In this document: positions 41,524 to 51,257 of the stretch, in pieces
How positions within the stretch are numbered: position 1 is the first letter of the stretch
Layout: every line of letters starts with the position of its first letter
Notes under the pieces: model-generated
What the model was told of the DNA's origin: nothing
The model's database searches: none
What the model saw: the letters and a program-made list of their open reading frames with translations, nothing else
Origin: Bacteroidales bacterium
GTDB lineage: Bacteria > Bacteroidota > Bacteroidia > Bacteroidales > Lentimicrobiaceae
NCBI GenBank assembly: GCA_016709025.1
Contig: JADJEQ010000001.1
Location: 327,782-391,781, forward strand
Direction of reading: 5' to 3'
DNA: 64,000 nt
Translations under genes and position numbers: made by a program

Positions 41524-44500
41524 GGACAGGAAGAAGCGAACAAAGAACCCAGTCCCGTACCTCGAAAAACCTCACATCCACACTGAAATCATCGATGTAG
41601 AAAACCGATTTCCCGTTTCCCCAGAAAAAGACAACCAATTCATCGCCGGGCTTAAATCCTTTGGGGAAAATTCCTGCTTTAGCAACATTGGTCCATTTTT
41701 CGCCTGTAACCTGCCAGGTGCCGGATCCCGTGGAAAATGATCCGACAATCTTGTTTTGCCTGCGCTGCTGCATGATCAGTGAGGCTCCCGAAAAATCACC
41801 CTTCACCCTGGCCCTGGCAAATACCCTGAATTTCATTTCCATGGGTGTCCCCTGCCCGGGCTCCCCTGCTACAGGCATCCACTTAAAGGCATAACTCCCA
41901 TGGTTGATACTGTCAATCCGGTTGGAGTACTTCCCGCTCACTCTGTGAAGACTGTCCAGCGCGGCTGCATTGCCATTCCAGCCATCCACCGCCTGCTCAA
42001 AATCATTCACCGATAGAATTCCATAAAAAGGAGGACTATCACTGCGAATAAACAACTCTCCGTTAGCCGTGACGGTTTTCTTTGTATAAGCAGCCCATCG
42101 GCTGAAAGCAGCTATTTCCTCAGGTGTCGAAGGCGCAAACATCCTGGCATGAACAAGCTCAGTGGTTGAATGGTTGGAAAGGGTATCGAGCCGGTCGAGC
42201 AGTCTGCTCAATTCACTCTGATAAGTCAGATTGTAATAAAAAGCGCTGCCCTGGTACCCGGCCTGTTTCAATGCCTGCTGCATTAATTCCCGGTCATCCA
42301 CATTGAATACGCCGGTACTCAGACCTGATTTGGTTGCTTCTTTTGCAATTCTTTGATATTCCTTTTCCTTATTTTGCTGATAAGAAGAAAATGGGCTAAA
42401 CCTGGCCAGTGCCGGTAAAGCTACCGCCAGCCAGAGCAGGATAATGAAGATCAGCCTGAAACTGCGTTTTCTTTCCCTGAAGGAAATCAGGATCAGCCAC
42501 GACAACACGATCAGCACAACCAGGTACGATATTGCAAACCCAATCAACACAGGGAAATTGGAGTAGGTGAAACTGATCTCATGACTGCCGGCCGGACAAA
42601 TGGTGCTGATGAACATCCGGTTGGAAACAAAAACCGGTGCCTCTTTTCCATCAATGGTCACTTTCCAGCCCGGATACCAGCCCTGAAGCAGGGTAACCGC
42701 AACCGGATGCGCAGCATTCACCCTTGCGATGGCATGCCCGGGGTAAAATTCAGTGATCCTGACTGAATCCTCCGGTGAACGTTTCAGACCAGGAAATCCA
42801 TCCGTAAAGTCCTCCGGATTCACATAAAGCACTGATTTATCGCCGTTGAATCCGCCTTCCAGCCCCTGATCAACCAACTGAATGGTATCCGAAAGGAACA
42901 CCACCTCATTTTGCAGAACTTTTGCTGCCAGCTGCGGAAATGAATCGGCCAGGCTTTCGCAACCTTTGAGCCTGAACGAATTAAACCCCTCGAAGGAAAC
43001 CGTTTTGTTGAAAATATTGGTGTTTTTCCAGAGTACCGAATGGGCAGAATTTACCTCAGTATTCAGTGAAACCGGCACACCGGGCTGAGGCAACGGGAAT
43101 CCCGGAGCCCTTTGCCGGATGTTTTCGGAAAGTTCAAGCGGATCTATTCCGGAGGAAACCACCGTGTAATAAATGTTCAACTGCACCGCCACCAGCATTT
43201 CAACTACCACAATTGCTGTCAGCGCAGTAAACTTCACCGAAGGCCTTCTGCAGACAACAACCATAAAGACTGTCATGAAAATAAGCTGCAACAGCGAATG
43301 GACGATGATATGCTCAAAGCGAGAAGGTGCCATCAGCCACACGGCTATGTCATCAGCCGGTTTGGTAAAGGAAAAGGAGGCCATATCAGTTTTCGTCAGT
43401 GCCCAAACCAAAAGAACGATGATGACCATGCCCGTTGCGAAGGTAATCCAAAGCAGTTTTTTTCGGTATAGCCCCGCGGAAGCAAGGTAATTTCCCAGGC
43501 CGGAAGATGCCGCCAGAACAATGGCCATCAGGGCAAAGTAGCTGAAGAAACTCGAATGCCTGAACAGGTCGAGTAAAGGAAAAACATAATACAGAATCGC
43601 CCTCACCGGGGTGTATTTCCCAAAGGAAGCCAGCAGGGCAATCAGCCCGAAAAGAAGGAAAACATTGAGCAAAAAACCTCGTTTTGAGAACAGCGACAGT
43701 ATGAAAAACAGCAATACAATCAATCCTGCATAAGCGTTGTTCATCGAGATATCGGTGTCGTACCAGGCGGCATCCTTTACGGTAGCAAAAGGAATCAGAA
43801 ACGACAGGGCCGATCTGGGGGAGAAAGGCATAAACCAGGCATCCGCCAACGCTACACCTCCCAATCTGCCAAGATGGGGCGAAACCTGGAAATAGGTAAC
43901 AGCTATAATGGTCAGGCTTAAGCCGGTGATCAGCGCCAGCAGTCCGTTCATTTTAACGAGTTGCCAGGCTTCTTTTTTATGACTGGTTCTAAGGTCCCTG
44001 ATAAAATAAACGATGAACAACGTGAGCATCAGGTAAAGCATGATGGCCCACATGGCCTGGTAACCGCCGGTTATCAGCAGAAAAGCAAACAATGCGGTAC
44101 GCAAAACATCGGCTGTTTGCCGGTGAATCAGCAGCCGGATGTAGTAAAAAAGCACAAAAGGAATCCAGGTCGCGGCTATAATGCCGAACATTTCCTGACC
44201 ATGGCCCGTAAAGAAGCCCGACAACAGGTAGGCGATTCCCGCCACAAGAGACGCACGCCAGTCGTTGGTAAAATGGGTACTGAGCAGGTACATGCCCAAT
44301 CCGGCAAGGGAAATATGAATGATAAAGAGTAAATGCAGGGTCAGGTTGGTATAACCGGTGGTGAGCCCGACCAGAAAGGTTTCAGGGTACCATACGGAGC
44401 GCAGGTCGGCATGGATGGGATAACCGCAGTGTGTATATGGATTCCAGTATGGAAATATACCGTTTTGCAGGCACTCACCCACATGGAAACGCCACGGGAG

Positions 44501-44623
44501 GTAGCAATCGATCAGATCCCACTTAAGGCTGTTCTGCAGAAAAGCAACCTGCCAGTAAGCAGCCATCGCCAGGGCGACGAATGCAAGATAGACGTAGAAT
44601 GTGTTTGGTTTTTTCTGAAACAT
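41462..44623 (-). CDS. YfhO-family polytopic membrane protein (probable lipid-linked glycosyltransferase)
   Basis: 1053 residues. The N-terminal two thirds holds a dozen or more membrane helices, with an early extracytoplasmic loop (SLKWDLIDCYLPWRFHVGE) resembling GT-C enzymes, including the acidic residues expected in that loop. A large periplasmic region with beta character follows (for example VTLLQGWYPGWKVTIDGKEA, typical of YfhO). YfhO proteins are thought to glycosylate lipoteichoic acid or other envelope polymers using a polyprenyl-phosphate sugar. The last ~20 residues are encoded antisense to the neighbouring GT2 gene and are probably not conserved. Confidence 0.85.
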   Translation of the reverse strand: MFQKKPNTFYVYLAFVALAMAAYWQVAFLQNSLKWDLIDCYLPWRFHVGECLQNGIFPYWNPYTHCGYPIHADLRSVWYPETFLVGLTTGYTNLTLHLLFIIHISLAGLGMYLLSTHFTNDWRASLVAGIAYLLSGFFTGHGQEMFGIIAATWIPFVLFYYIRLLIHRQTADVLRTALFAFLLITGGYQAMWAIMLYLMLTLFIVYFIRDLRTSHKKEAWQLVKMNGLLALITGLSLTIIAVTYFQVSPHLGRLGGVALADAWFMPFSPRSALSFLIPFATVKDAAWYDTDISMNNAYAGLIVLLFFILSLFSKRGFLLNVFLLFGLIALLASFGKYTPVRAILYYVFPLLDLFRHSSFFSYFALMAIVLAASSGLGNYLASAGLYRKKLLWITFATGMVIIVLLVWALTKTDMASFSFTKPADDIAVWLMAPSRFEHIIVHSLLQLIFMTVFMVVVCRRPSVKFTALTAIVVVEMLVAVQLNIYYTVVSSGIDPLELSENIRQRAPGFPLPQPGVPVSLNTEVNSAHSVLWKNTNIFNKTVSFEGFNSFRLKGCESLADSFPQLAAKVLQNEVVFLSDTIQLVDQGLEGGFNGDKSVLYVNPEDFTDGFPGLKRSPEDSVRITEFYPGHAIARVNAAHPVAVTLLQGWYPGWKVTIDGKEAPVFVSNRMFISTICPAGSHEISFTYSNFPVLIGFAISYLVVLIVLSWLILISFRERKRSFRLIFIILLWLAVALPALARFSPFSSYQQNKEKEYQRIAKEATKSGLSTGVFNVDDRELMQQALKQAGYQGSAFYYNLTYQSELSRLLDRLDTLSNHSTTELVHARMFAPSTPEEIAAFSRWAAYTKKTVTANGELFIRSDSPPFYGILSVNDFEQAVDGWNGNAAALDSLHRVSGKYSNRIDSINHGSYAFKWMPVAGEPGQGTPMEMKFRVFARARVKGDFSGASLIMQQRRQNKIVGSFSTGSGTWQVTGEKWTNVAKAGIFPKGFKPGDELVVFFWGNGKSVFYIDDFSVDVRFFEVRDWVLCSLLPVPTSYRLPYQKYYTSKYSISP

Positions 44624-45125
44624 CCTTTAAAGACCGCTTAATCGTTTTTCAATACGCTGATATGTTTTTTGTCACCATCCCGATAGCTATCGGGGCCCAA
44701 AGACACTAATAAGACACCATTTTTTTTCAAAATGTTTCCAAATAGAATCACATTTCAAAGTGGTTTAGTTAAGAAACTCTGTTTAGAACTTCGCTACCAT
44801 TGATGTGTTTCAGTAAGTAGCTGATTTTCTTAATTTTAAATGAATGTCACGTGGCGAGTCAAGCGCACGATTATCCTTCGACTCGCTCAGGATGACAGTG
44901 GTGGGGCATTTATGGAATAGAGCGTCATTAAATATTGCTTTTATGAAATAAATTACACCTCAGATTGACTGTCACCTTGTGCAGAGTCGAAGGATATCTC
45001 ATTATTACTATTTTCAAATCGAAACCTTAACTAACGTTTTACTGAAGCGAATGTAAGGAGAAAATCGTGAACCTGTGAGGGCAAAATATTCCTATCTTAG
45101 CCACTGACAAAGCAAAGCATCCCCG
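44624..45125. other. Repeat-bearing intergenic region
   Basis: No gene. It holds palindrome copy 2 (44679-44694), CTTCGACTCGCTCAG (44876-44890) and AGTCGAAGGATA (about 44987), with TTTAGTTAAG (about 44764) on the left and CCTTAACTAA (about 45023) on the right. It reads as a larger, degraded relative of the 17095-17223 element. Confidence 0.6.
44679..44694. repeat. Perfect palindrome, copy 2
   Basis: CCCGATAGCTATCGGG, the same 16-bp core as at 18814 and 63914, preceded by CACCAT as at 18814. Confidence 0.8.
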
Positions 45126-46049
45126 ATGAAATTTTCAGTTTCAGCCGTACTCCCCTGTTTCAACGAACAGGACAACATCAGAGCCATGTACGGGAGCCTA
45201 ACCAAGGTATTGAAGCCTTACGAAACTTATGAGCTGCTTTTTGTGGACGATGGAAGTACCGACGCAACACTTGAAACCATCCGCTCGATCGCTGCAGCTG
45301 ATCCGAAAGTTCGTTTTATCTCGCTTTCGCGGAATTTTGGCCATCAGCACGCACTCAAAGCAGGGCTTGATCATGCCACCGGAGATTGTGTGATCAGCCT
45401 GGATGCCGATATGCAGCACCCGCCAACCTTGATTCCGGTAATGATTGAGCAATGGCAGCAGGGTTTTGAGGTAGTGAATACCATCAGGGGGGAGCAGAAA
45501 TCGCTTTCGATATCAAAGAAAATCACTTCCGGCCTTTTTTACAACCTGGTTAACAAGCTTTCTTCGGTGGAAATAAAACCCGGTGTGGCCGACTTCCGCC
45601 TGCTCGACCGCAAAGTGGTTGACGCCCTGAAACAATTCAACGAAAACTATATTTTTCTGCGTGGGCTCATTCCCTGGATGGGTTTCAAACAGACTTCCGT
45701 GCATTTTGAACCTGCCGAAAGACTTTCAGGACAAACCAAATATTCGTTTATCCGCATGTTGCGTCTTGCTCTGGATGGCATCACCTCGTTCAGTAGCCGG
45801 CCCTTGTACCTCTCTATTGCCATCGGCTCGGTGATTGCCGGACTGGCGTTCCTTTACGGCATTTACGCGGTATATGTGCATCTTTTCACTGAGGATGCCT
45901 TACCGGGATGGACCTCCATCACGGCCAGTGTACTTTTTATCGGAGGAATCCAGCTGATTATGCTGGGCATCATCGGGATATACCTCGGCAAATTGTTTAT
46001 AGAGAATAAAAAGAGGCCAAATTACATTATCCGTCAGAAGAATTTCTGA
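45126..46049 (+). CDS. Membrane-anchored family 2 glycosyltransferase (GtrB/ArnC-like)
   Basis: 307 residues. GT-A domain with VSAVLPCFNEQDNI, FVDDGSTD, ISLDADMQHPP and the FRLLDRKVVDAL block, followed by two C-terminal membrane helices (about residues 232-253 and 268-290), as in GtrB and ArnC. These enzymes load a sugar onto undecaprenyl phosphate. Candidate consumers are the YfhO-like and ArnT-like proteins encoded nearby. Confidence 0.92.
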   Translation: MKFSVSAVLPCFNEQDNIRAMYGSLTKVLKPYETYELLFVDDGSTDATLETIRSIAAADPKVRFISLSRNFGHQHALKAGLDHATGDCVISLDADMQHPPTLIPVMIEQWQQGFEVVNTIRGEQKSLSISKKITSGLFYNLVNKLSSVEIKPGVADFRLLDRKVVDALKQFNENYIFLRGLIPWMGFKQTSVHFEPAERLSGQTKYSFIRMLRLALDGITSFSSRPLYLSIAIGSVIAGLAFLYGIYAVYVHLFTEDALPGWTSITASVLFIGGIQLIMLGIIGIYLGKLFIENKKRPNYIIRQKNF

Positions 46050-46473
46050 TTATGACATCCATATCCTTGAGTTAATGATTTCTCCAAACTACCAAAACTG
46101 GAAGAGTGAGGTCAGCCTCAGAGAGGCGCAATGTTGGTAGAAAAGCCCAGCAGTAAAATTCCGAGCCTCAGAGAGGCGTAACGTGGTCATTTACCCATGC
46201 TAATAATCGACACGGATTTAACCGGGAATCAAATCGCAGCCCTTTTTACGTTGCGGTGCTCTGCACCTTATAATTCTTGTAGTCACTGATTTACTACCAA
46301 CGTTTCGCCACTCTGTGGCTATTCCCGTTCAAAAAGGGGTGCAATCCGCAAATTAGGTGCAAGGTTTTTTCATACTATTACCCTCAAGCCGTGCACCTAA
46401 AACATAATTATACCTTTTAGAAGTTTGATTTTTAAAGATTTAGCTATTTTTCAGCAGACCCTAATTGCCGGCT
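46050..46473. other. Intergenic region holding the hairpin repeat family
   Basis: No gene. Four hairpin units of one family lie within 46114-46320, described separately. 46321-46473 has no visible structure. Confidence 0.6.
46114..46320. repeat. Cluster of four stem-varying hairpin repeats
   Basis: Units: AGCCTCAGAGAGGCGCAATG (46114-46133) and AGCCTCAGAGAGGCGTAACG (46164-46183) on the plus strand; AGGTGCAGAGCACCGCAACG (minus, 46249-46268) and AGCCACAGAGTGGCGAAACG (minus, 46301-46320). Plan: AG, 4-nt stem, AGA, paired 4-nt stem, CG, any base, then AACG or AATG. Stems CCTC/GAGG, GTGC/GCAC and CCAC/GTGG differ in sequence but always pair. The 80-bp segment 46241-46320 recurs at 63118-63197. Confidence 0.8.
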
Positions 46474-47922
46474 TTACTTCACAAACTTGATCTTGTTCAT
46501 GGCATAGGCAACCATTTTGAGCAGCAGCCAGCCATGCTTGAACCGGGAGATGTTGGTATCGCCGTATTTGCGGGCACGGTAGCGGATGGGAACTTCCACC
46601 AGTTTCAGGTTTAGTTTCGACGATCCGAAAATCAGGTCAAAATCACCAAACGGATCAAAATCACCGAAATAGGAACGGTTGGCAGCCAGTTTGCGATAAT
46701 TTTCGGCCGTAAGTACCTTGGTACCACAGAGCGTATCCTTGATTCTTTGTCCAAGCAGCCATGAAAACATGACCGAAAAAAACTTGTTTCCCATCATGTT
46801 GAGGGTGCGCATGGCTTCATCCTCCATCGGATAAACCAGGCGTGTTCCGTTGATGTACTCTCCCTTTCCGGTTGCAATGGCGTCGTAGAACTTGGGCAGG
46901 TCTTCGGGCGGAACGGTCAGGTCGGCATCGAGGATCATCAGGATATCACCACTGGCGTGATCATAACCTTTTCTAACGGCATCGCCCTTGCCCTTTCCTT
47001 CCTGCACCAGCCACTTTACATCGCGTTTGTCCTTATAGGCTTCACAAACCCGTTTGATCTCATCGAGTGTATCATCGGTGGAATTACCCTCTACAAAAAT
47101 AATCTCGGTGTGTTTTCCCATAGCCGGGGTCCGGATAACGGCATCTTCAATGTTGCCTTTTTCATTCCTTGCCGGGATGATCACGCTTACGCTGAATTCT
47201 TTGTTATCCTGGGGCCTGTTTTCAGGCAGGCGTGCAATGATGAATCCGGTTAGGCATAGACTATTGAAGAGAGGAAGGTAAGCCACATATTTATTCATGA
47301 ACCAGGATAAAACCGGGATAAAAACCGGGAAAAGGTATCGACGTCCAGACTTCACCACGTCGAACCCTTCAAGCTGCAACAGGTTGATAACATCACCCCT
47401 GTTCAACCAGTTAAGCCGTTGGTGAGGCATCTTCAGCCCAAGTTTCTGCGCCAGCCAGAGCATTGGTTCCCAAAGGAAGCTATGGTAGGAAATCAGCACC
47501 CTGGTCCCCGGGTGGATAACCTTTTTGAGTTCATTAAATGCTTTCTGGATGTCTTCAAGATATCCAAGTGTATCGGAAAGAATGATGTAATCAAACTTTT
47601 CGTCTAATGTCAGATTCTCGGCATCCATGACCTGGAAATGGAGTTGCGGATATTTTTCAGCAGCGATGCGGATCATGGCTGGTGAAAAATCAATTCCCAT
47701 TCCATAGGATGGTTCAGTCGCGTTCAGCAGATAACCTGTTCCACAACCAATTTCGAGCACTTTTGATCGTGCCGGAATATTGAACCGAAAAAACCTGACC
47801 AGATTTTTGTAGTAAGCACTGTTTTGCCTGATAAACTTTTCACGGCGGGGAGCTACCTGCTCAACCACCTCAAGCACCCGTTGTTTGTTATTCGAAATAT
47901 TAGTCATTATGCTCATTATCAT
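46474..47922 (-). CDS. Methyltransferase - family 2 glycosyltransferase fusion
   Basis: 482 residues. Residues about 50-170 are a class I SAM methyltransferase: VLEIGCGTGYLLNA, the acidic MDAENLTLDEKFDYIILSDT and LKKVIHPGTRVLISYH. After a hydrophobic stretch (about 205-232) the GT2 domain starts at VSVIIPARNEKGNIEDA, with EGNSTDD, GKGKGDAVRKGYDHASGD and DADLTVPPEDL. A start at the third Met (MTNIS) is possible. It overlaps the 3' end of the upstream ArnT-like gene by 23 bp, so the two are coupled. It may modify and transfer the same lipid-linked sugar. Confidence 0.88.
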   Translation of the reverse strand: MIMSIMTNISNNKQRVLEVVEQVAPRREKFIRQNSAYYKNLVRFFRFNIPARSKVLEIGCGTGYLLNATEPSYGMGIDFSPAMIRIAAEKYPQLHFQVMDAENLTLDEKFDYIILSDTLGYLEDIQKAFNELKKVIHPGTRVLISYHSFLWEPMLWLAQKLGLKMPHQRLNWLNRGDVINLLQLEGFDVVKSGRRYLFPVFIPVLSWFMNKYVAYLPLFNSLCLTGFIIARLPENRPQDNKEFSVSVIIPARNEKGNIEDAVIRTPAMGKHTEIIFVEGNSTDDTLDEIKRVCEAYKDKRDVKWLVQEGKGKGDAVRKGYDHASGDILMILDADLTVPPEDLPKFYDAIATGKGEYINGTRLVYPMEDEAMRTLNMMGNKFFSVMFSWLLGQRIKDTLCGTKVLTAENYRKLAANRSYFGDFDPFGDFDLIFGSSKLNLKLVEVPIRYRARKYGDTNISRFKHGWLLLKMVAYAMNKIKFVK

Positions 47923-50020
47923 TGTTTACCGGCGAAATTCTGTCACAACGGAAATCGTCAAAGAAAACAGGTTCTTTGCTGTTATTCCAGACATAAACTT
48001 TTATTATGCCACCGGTTATCTCTTTGTCAACCATAAACTCGAGGGCTATTTTCTTCCAGCCCGATTCTTTCTCTTCAGCAATCAGTGCATTTGACGAAAT
48101 GTAGAATTCCCCGCTCTCGGTTCCCGAGCCCACCAGAACTACGTCCTTCAGTTCACCCAATACCCAAACCCCAACAGAGAATTTCTCACCCTGTTTCACT
48201 CCATTCTCCTCAATACCAAATGCATACGGCTTTTCAACATTAGTCATCACACAGCTCAGACCCGTGTGAGCATGATCATACGACAGTATTCCTGCATCTC
48301 CTAACCTGGTATTGCTCAGGGTGCGAATTTCTGTCTGATATCTGTTTGGGGTTTCTGCTCCATTATAAATTATTTTCCTGAATGCAACAGCGGAATCGGA
48401 TACAATACTTACCGGAGCCAGTAATTTTGCGCGACCGCTATAGACCTCTGTCATTTTCCAGCCAGTGGCAGCGGAAAGATCGAGCAACCCGGCATCCGGC
48501 TCAACCCATCCGGGAGTATGCAGGATCAGCAAATTACCGCTGTATTTTCTAAAGAGTTCATCCGTGGTTATTGGATCACCTCCCCAATGGATAATCCGGT
48601 TGTTGTAGGCATCCAGAATATAGTAATCGGGGTAAATATTTTGCAACCGTGACAAATAGCGGTTATGGCTGTATGCATTGCCAAAAAACAAACCAGCCAT
48701 TGGAGATGCTCCGGGATTGGTGAAGACAACAGCCTGCTTTTGGTTTGAACCGGTTGCGGCGCCCCAGGCTTCCTCAAACTCCCAATTGAAATCGGTGCCA
48801 TAGAGTTGCTCCTTTCGGGCAATACCCGATTTAATTCCGGCAAAAGCCAAAACCAGGGTAATAAGTCCAAAAATCCAATACCTTAAACTTCTCCCGCGAA
48901 TCAACGACAAGCCCAGGTGAAGAATTAAAATGACATTCACAGCAGCCACACTCTCATAAGGCAACAGGTAGGCTGCTTTTGGTTGCTTGGCAATCAACAG
49001 GTAACCAAAAGCCTCAGCGGCAATAACCGCTAATAGAAGTTGTACCGCCGGGGGATCCGGGCAGTGCTTTTTTACTATACGGATAAAAGGAAATACCAAA
49101 GCTACAGCAATACTCAGCAAAAATACACCGAACAGGTATGGATTAACTTTAAAAAGGTTGAAGAGTTCCCCAACGTATTTTGAAGAATCAATCACCCCTT
49201 CGCTTCCTGAACCATATTGCCCTGAATGAACAAAAAGATTATAAATCCATTTGTACATAGCCGGGTACATCTTCACTACAGGGAGGGTGAAAACAACAAA
49301 AAACAAAATTGATAAGAGGATAAAAACGACTTTCTTTTTCCATCCTTTCACCAGGATAAACGGGATAATCAGCAATGGAAAGAAAATTATTTTAGAGGCC
49401 AGTCCAAAGCCCGCAATAATCGCAAACCAGAGGGTGTAGTTGGTTTTAGCATCCCTGTTCTCATTGAAATACCAGTGCAACGCCATGGCAGCCATGGCGA
49501 AGGCTGCCGACATCTGCATAACTTCCTGGGTTACACGGGTAAAGCCATTGAAAAGTAAAAATCCTGAAATAAAAGGAGTTAACTGAAGTATTATCCCTAT
49601 CCAGAGAATACCGGTAGCGTAGGTCAGGAACCACCCCAACAACAGCAAGGCCAGCGATCCGATTACGGCGGTTGCGATGTTCAGAATTCTTATATAGTGC
49701 TCAGGATCTGAAAGCACTGCTGTTGCCATATCCTCCCCCCTGGGATCTAAATTCCAGGCTACTTTCAGTACAATACCACCGGCCACCTGCATGGTAGTTC
49801 CCGGATGATCGATGTGGCCGGCCAGTTTGAAGGTGGCCATGTTGAGTGAATTGAAAAGATAGGCATACTCAGGGTCGTAACCGCCGGCATACCAGGATTT
49901 GTTCCTGGATTGAATTGTATCGAGTGACGTGAGAAAGAGAATAACAGGAATAATCAGCAAAAACGGGTAACTCAGTAATCGAAAGTATTTGTTTTGCATA
50001 AAATTGCCGGTAATTTTCAT
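47900..50020 (-). CDS. ArnT/GT39-like polytopic membrane glycosyltransferase
   Basis: About 706 residues from the ATG ending at 50020 (MKITGNFMQNKY); the ATG ending at 49999 is also possible. The longer reading from 50044 overlaps the promoter-like box. The first ~430 residues hold about ten membrane helices, with an early loop containing acidic and histidine residues (YDPEYAYLFNSLNMATFKLAGHIDHPG), as in GT-C enzymes that use polyprenyl-phosphate sugars. The rest is a soluble periplasmic domain, ending in a beta-sandwich-like segment (KKIALEFMVDKEITGG). Acceptor unknown. Confidence 0.78.
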   Translation of the reverse strand: MKITGNFMQNKYFRLLSYPFLLIIPVILFLTSLDTIQSRNKSWYAGGYDPEYAYLFNSLNMATFKLAGHIDHPGTTMQVAGGIVLKVAWNLDPRGEDMATAVLSDPEHYIRILNIATAVIGSLALLLLGWFLTYATGILWIGIILQLTPFISGFLLFNGFTRVTQEVMQMSAAFAMAAMALHWYFNENRDAKTNYTLWFAIIAGFGLASKIIFFPLLIIPFILVKGWKKKVVFILLSILFFVVFTLPVVKMYPAMYKWIYNLFVHSGQYGSGSEGVIDSSKYVGELFNLFKVNPYLFGVFLLSIAVALVFPFIRIVKKHCPDPPAVQLLLAVIAAEAFGYLLIAKQPKAAYLLPYESVAAVNVILILHLGLSLIRGRSLRYWIFGLITLVLAFAGIKSGIARKEQLYGTDFNWEFEEAWGAATGSNQKQAVVFTNPGASPMAGLFFGNAYSHNRYLSRLQNIYPDYYILDAYNNRIIHWGGDPITTDELFRKYSGNLLILHTPGWVEPDAGLLDLSAATGWKMTEVYSGRAKLLAPVSIVSDSAVAFRKIIYNGAETPNRYQTEIRTLSNTRLGDAGILSYDHAHTGLSCVMTNVEKPYAFGIEENGVKQGEKFSVGVWVLGELKDVVLVGSGTESGEFYISSNALIAEEKESGWKKIALEFMVDKEITGGIIKVYVWNNSKEPVFFDDFRCDRISPVNNDNEHND

Positions 50021-50041
50021 CTTCCCTCTGACTTTGGGTGC

Positions 50042-50049
50042 CAAAGATA
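50042..50049 (-). promoter_or_regulatory. Candidate -7 box of the ArnT-like/methyltransferase-GT2 operon
   Basis: TATCTTTG on the minus strand (CAAAGATA as printed) fits TAnnTTTG. It argues that the protein starts at 50020 or 49999 and not at 50044. Confidence 0.45.
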
Positions 50050-50105
50050 CAAAAACGGTATTAAGGGTGAATTATTTGACGATTCAAAGAATTCTTATAA
50101 CATGC

Positions 50106-51101
50106 TTATTCTTGTTTGAGAAACGCTTCTATCGCATTCAGCTCTTCTTTTGAAAAAGTAACATTTGTAAGCGATTTAAGCGAATCTTCCAATTGCTCCA
50201 CGCTGCTGGCACCAACCAGTACGGAGGAAATTCTACTATCTTTCAGCAGCCAGGCAATGGCCATCTGTGAAAGGCTTTGTTCCCTTGCATGGGCGATTTC
50301 ATTTAACTGCCTGGCTTTTTCAACTTTCTCCCGAGTAACCTGACTTTCCTGCAGGAATCCATGTTCTTTCGCTGCCCTTGATCCGGCAGGTATCCCTTCA
50401 AGGTATTTGTCAGACAACAGTCCCTGGGCAAGGGGTGAATAAGCGATACAGCCCATGCCTTCAGCCTGCAGCAGGTCGAGCAGCCCACCTTCAACCCAGC
50501 GGTCGAACATGGAATACCTCGGCTGGTGAATAAGACAATGGACACCCATACTTTTCAATATTTCGACGGCCTCGCGGGTTTGAGATGCTGAATAATTCGA
50601 GAGTCCAATATAGAGTGCTTTGCCTTGCCTGACAATCTGTTCCAATGCGCCCATGGTCTCGTCGAAAGGGGTTTCAGGATCGGGACGATGCGAATAGAAG
50701 ATATCCACATAATCGACTCCCATACGCTTCAGACTCTGATCGAGGCTGGAAACCAGGTATTTCTTTGAACCCCATTCACCGTATGGGCCGGGCCACATCT
50801 GATATCCTGCCTTGGTAGAAATCACGAGTTCATCGCGATACCGGTGCAGGTCTTCTTTCATCACCTGCCCGAAAGTTTCTTCAGCACTCCCGGGAGGCGG
50901 TCCATAATTGTTGGCCAGGTCAAAATGGGTAATGCCCTTGTCAAAGGCATGAAGGATCATATCCCGGCTTAGTTGAAAAATATCAACCCCTCCGAAATTA
51001 TGCCACAATCCCAGCGAAATGGCCGGTAGTTTCAGTCCGCTATTCCCACAGCGGTTGTATGGCATGTTGATGTAACGTGAATCTTCTGCTGAGTACGACA
51101 T
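50106..51101 (-). CDS. Aldo/keto reductase, YghZ-like (L-glyceraldehyde 3-phosphate reductase type)
   Basis: 331 residues. NADPH-dependent TIM-barrel reductase. The catalytic Asp/Tyr lie in FDLANNYGPPPGSAEETFG and the Lys in STKAGYQMWPGPYGEWG; YSHRPDPETPFDETMGAL and GCIAYSPLAQGLLSDKYL are typical of YghZ and Kv-beta-like members. Physiological substrate uncertain, probably small toxic aldehydes. It follows the SAM methyltransferase gene on the same strand after about 155 nt. Confidence 0.92.
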   Translation of the reverse strand: MSYSAEDSRYINMPYNRCGNSGLKLPAISLGLWHNFGGVDIFQLSRDMILHAFDKGITHFDLANNYGPPPGSAEETFGQVMKEDLHRYRDELVISTKAGYQMWPGPYGEWGSKKYLVSSLDQSLKRMGVDYVDIFYSHRPDPETPFDETMGALEQIVRQGKALYIGLSNYSASQTREAVEILKSMGVHCLIHQPRYSMFDRWVEGGLLDLLQAEGMGCIAYSPLAQGLLSDKYLEGIPAGSRAAKEHGFLQESQVTREKVEKARQLNEIAHAREQSLSQMAIAWLLKDSRISSVLVGASSVEQLEDSLKSLTNVTFSKEELNAIEAFLKQE

Positions 51102-51257
51102 AGTATTCTATTTTATAGATTTATTTTAATAGTAAAATGCAGGAAATCTGTTTTTTTGACCCTCTAAGATAACGTAAAAATGCCTGATAATCGTCTTTTA
51201 TCATCAGTATTTCCACCGGCATGAAAACCAATTGATTCAAGCCTGATTGTTCAGAAA

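Noticed and set aside
46114..46320. Hairpin cluster considered as tRNA or tRNA-like genes
   Set aside because: Stems are only 4-5 bp with 3-nt loops; no acceptor stem, T-loop or anticodon arm can be drawn.
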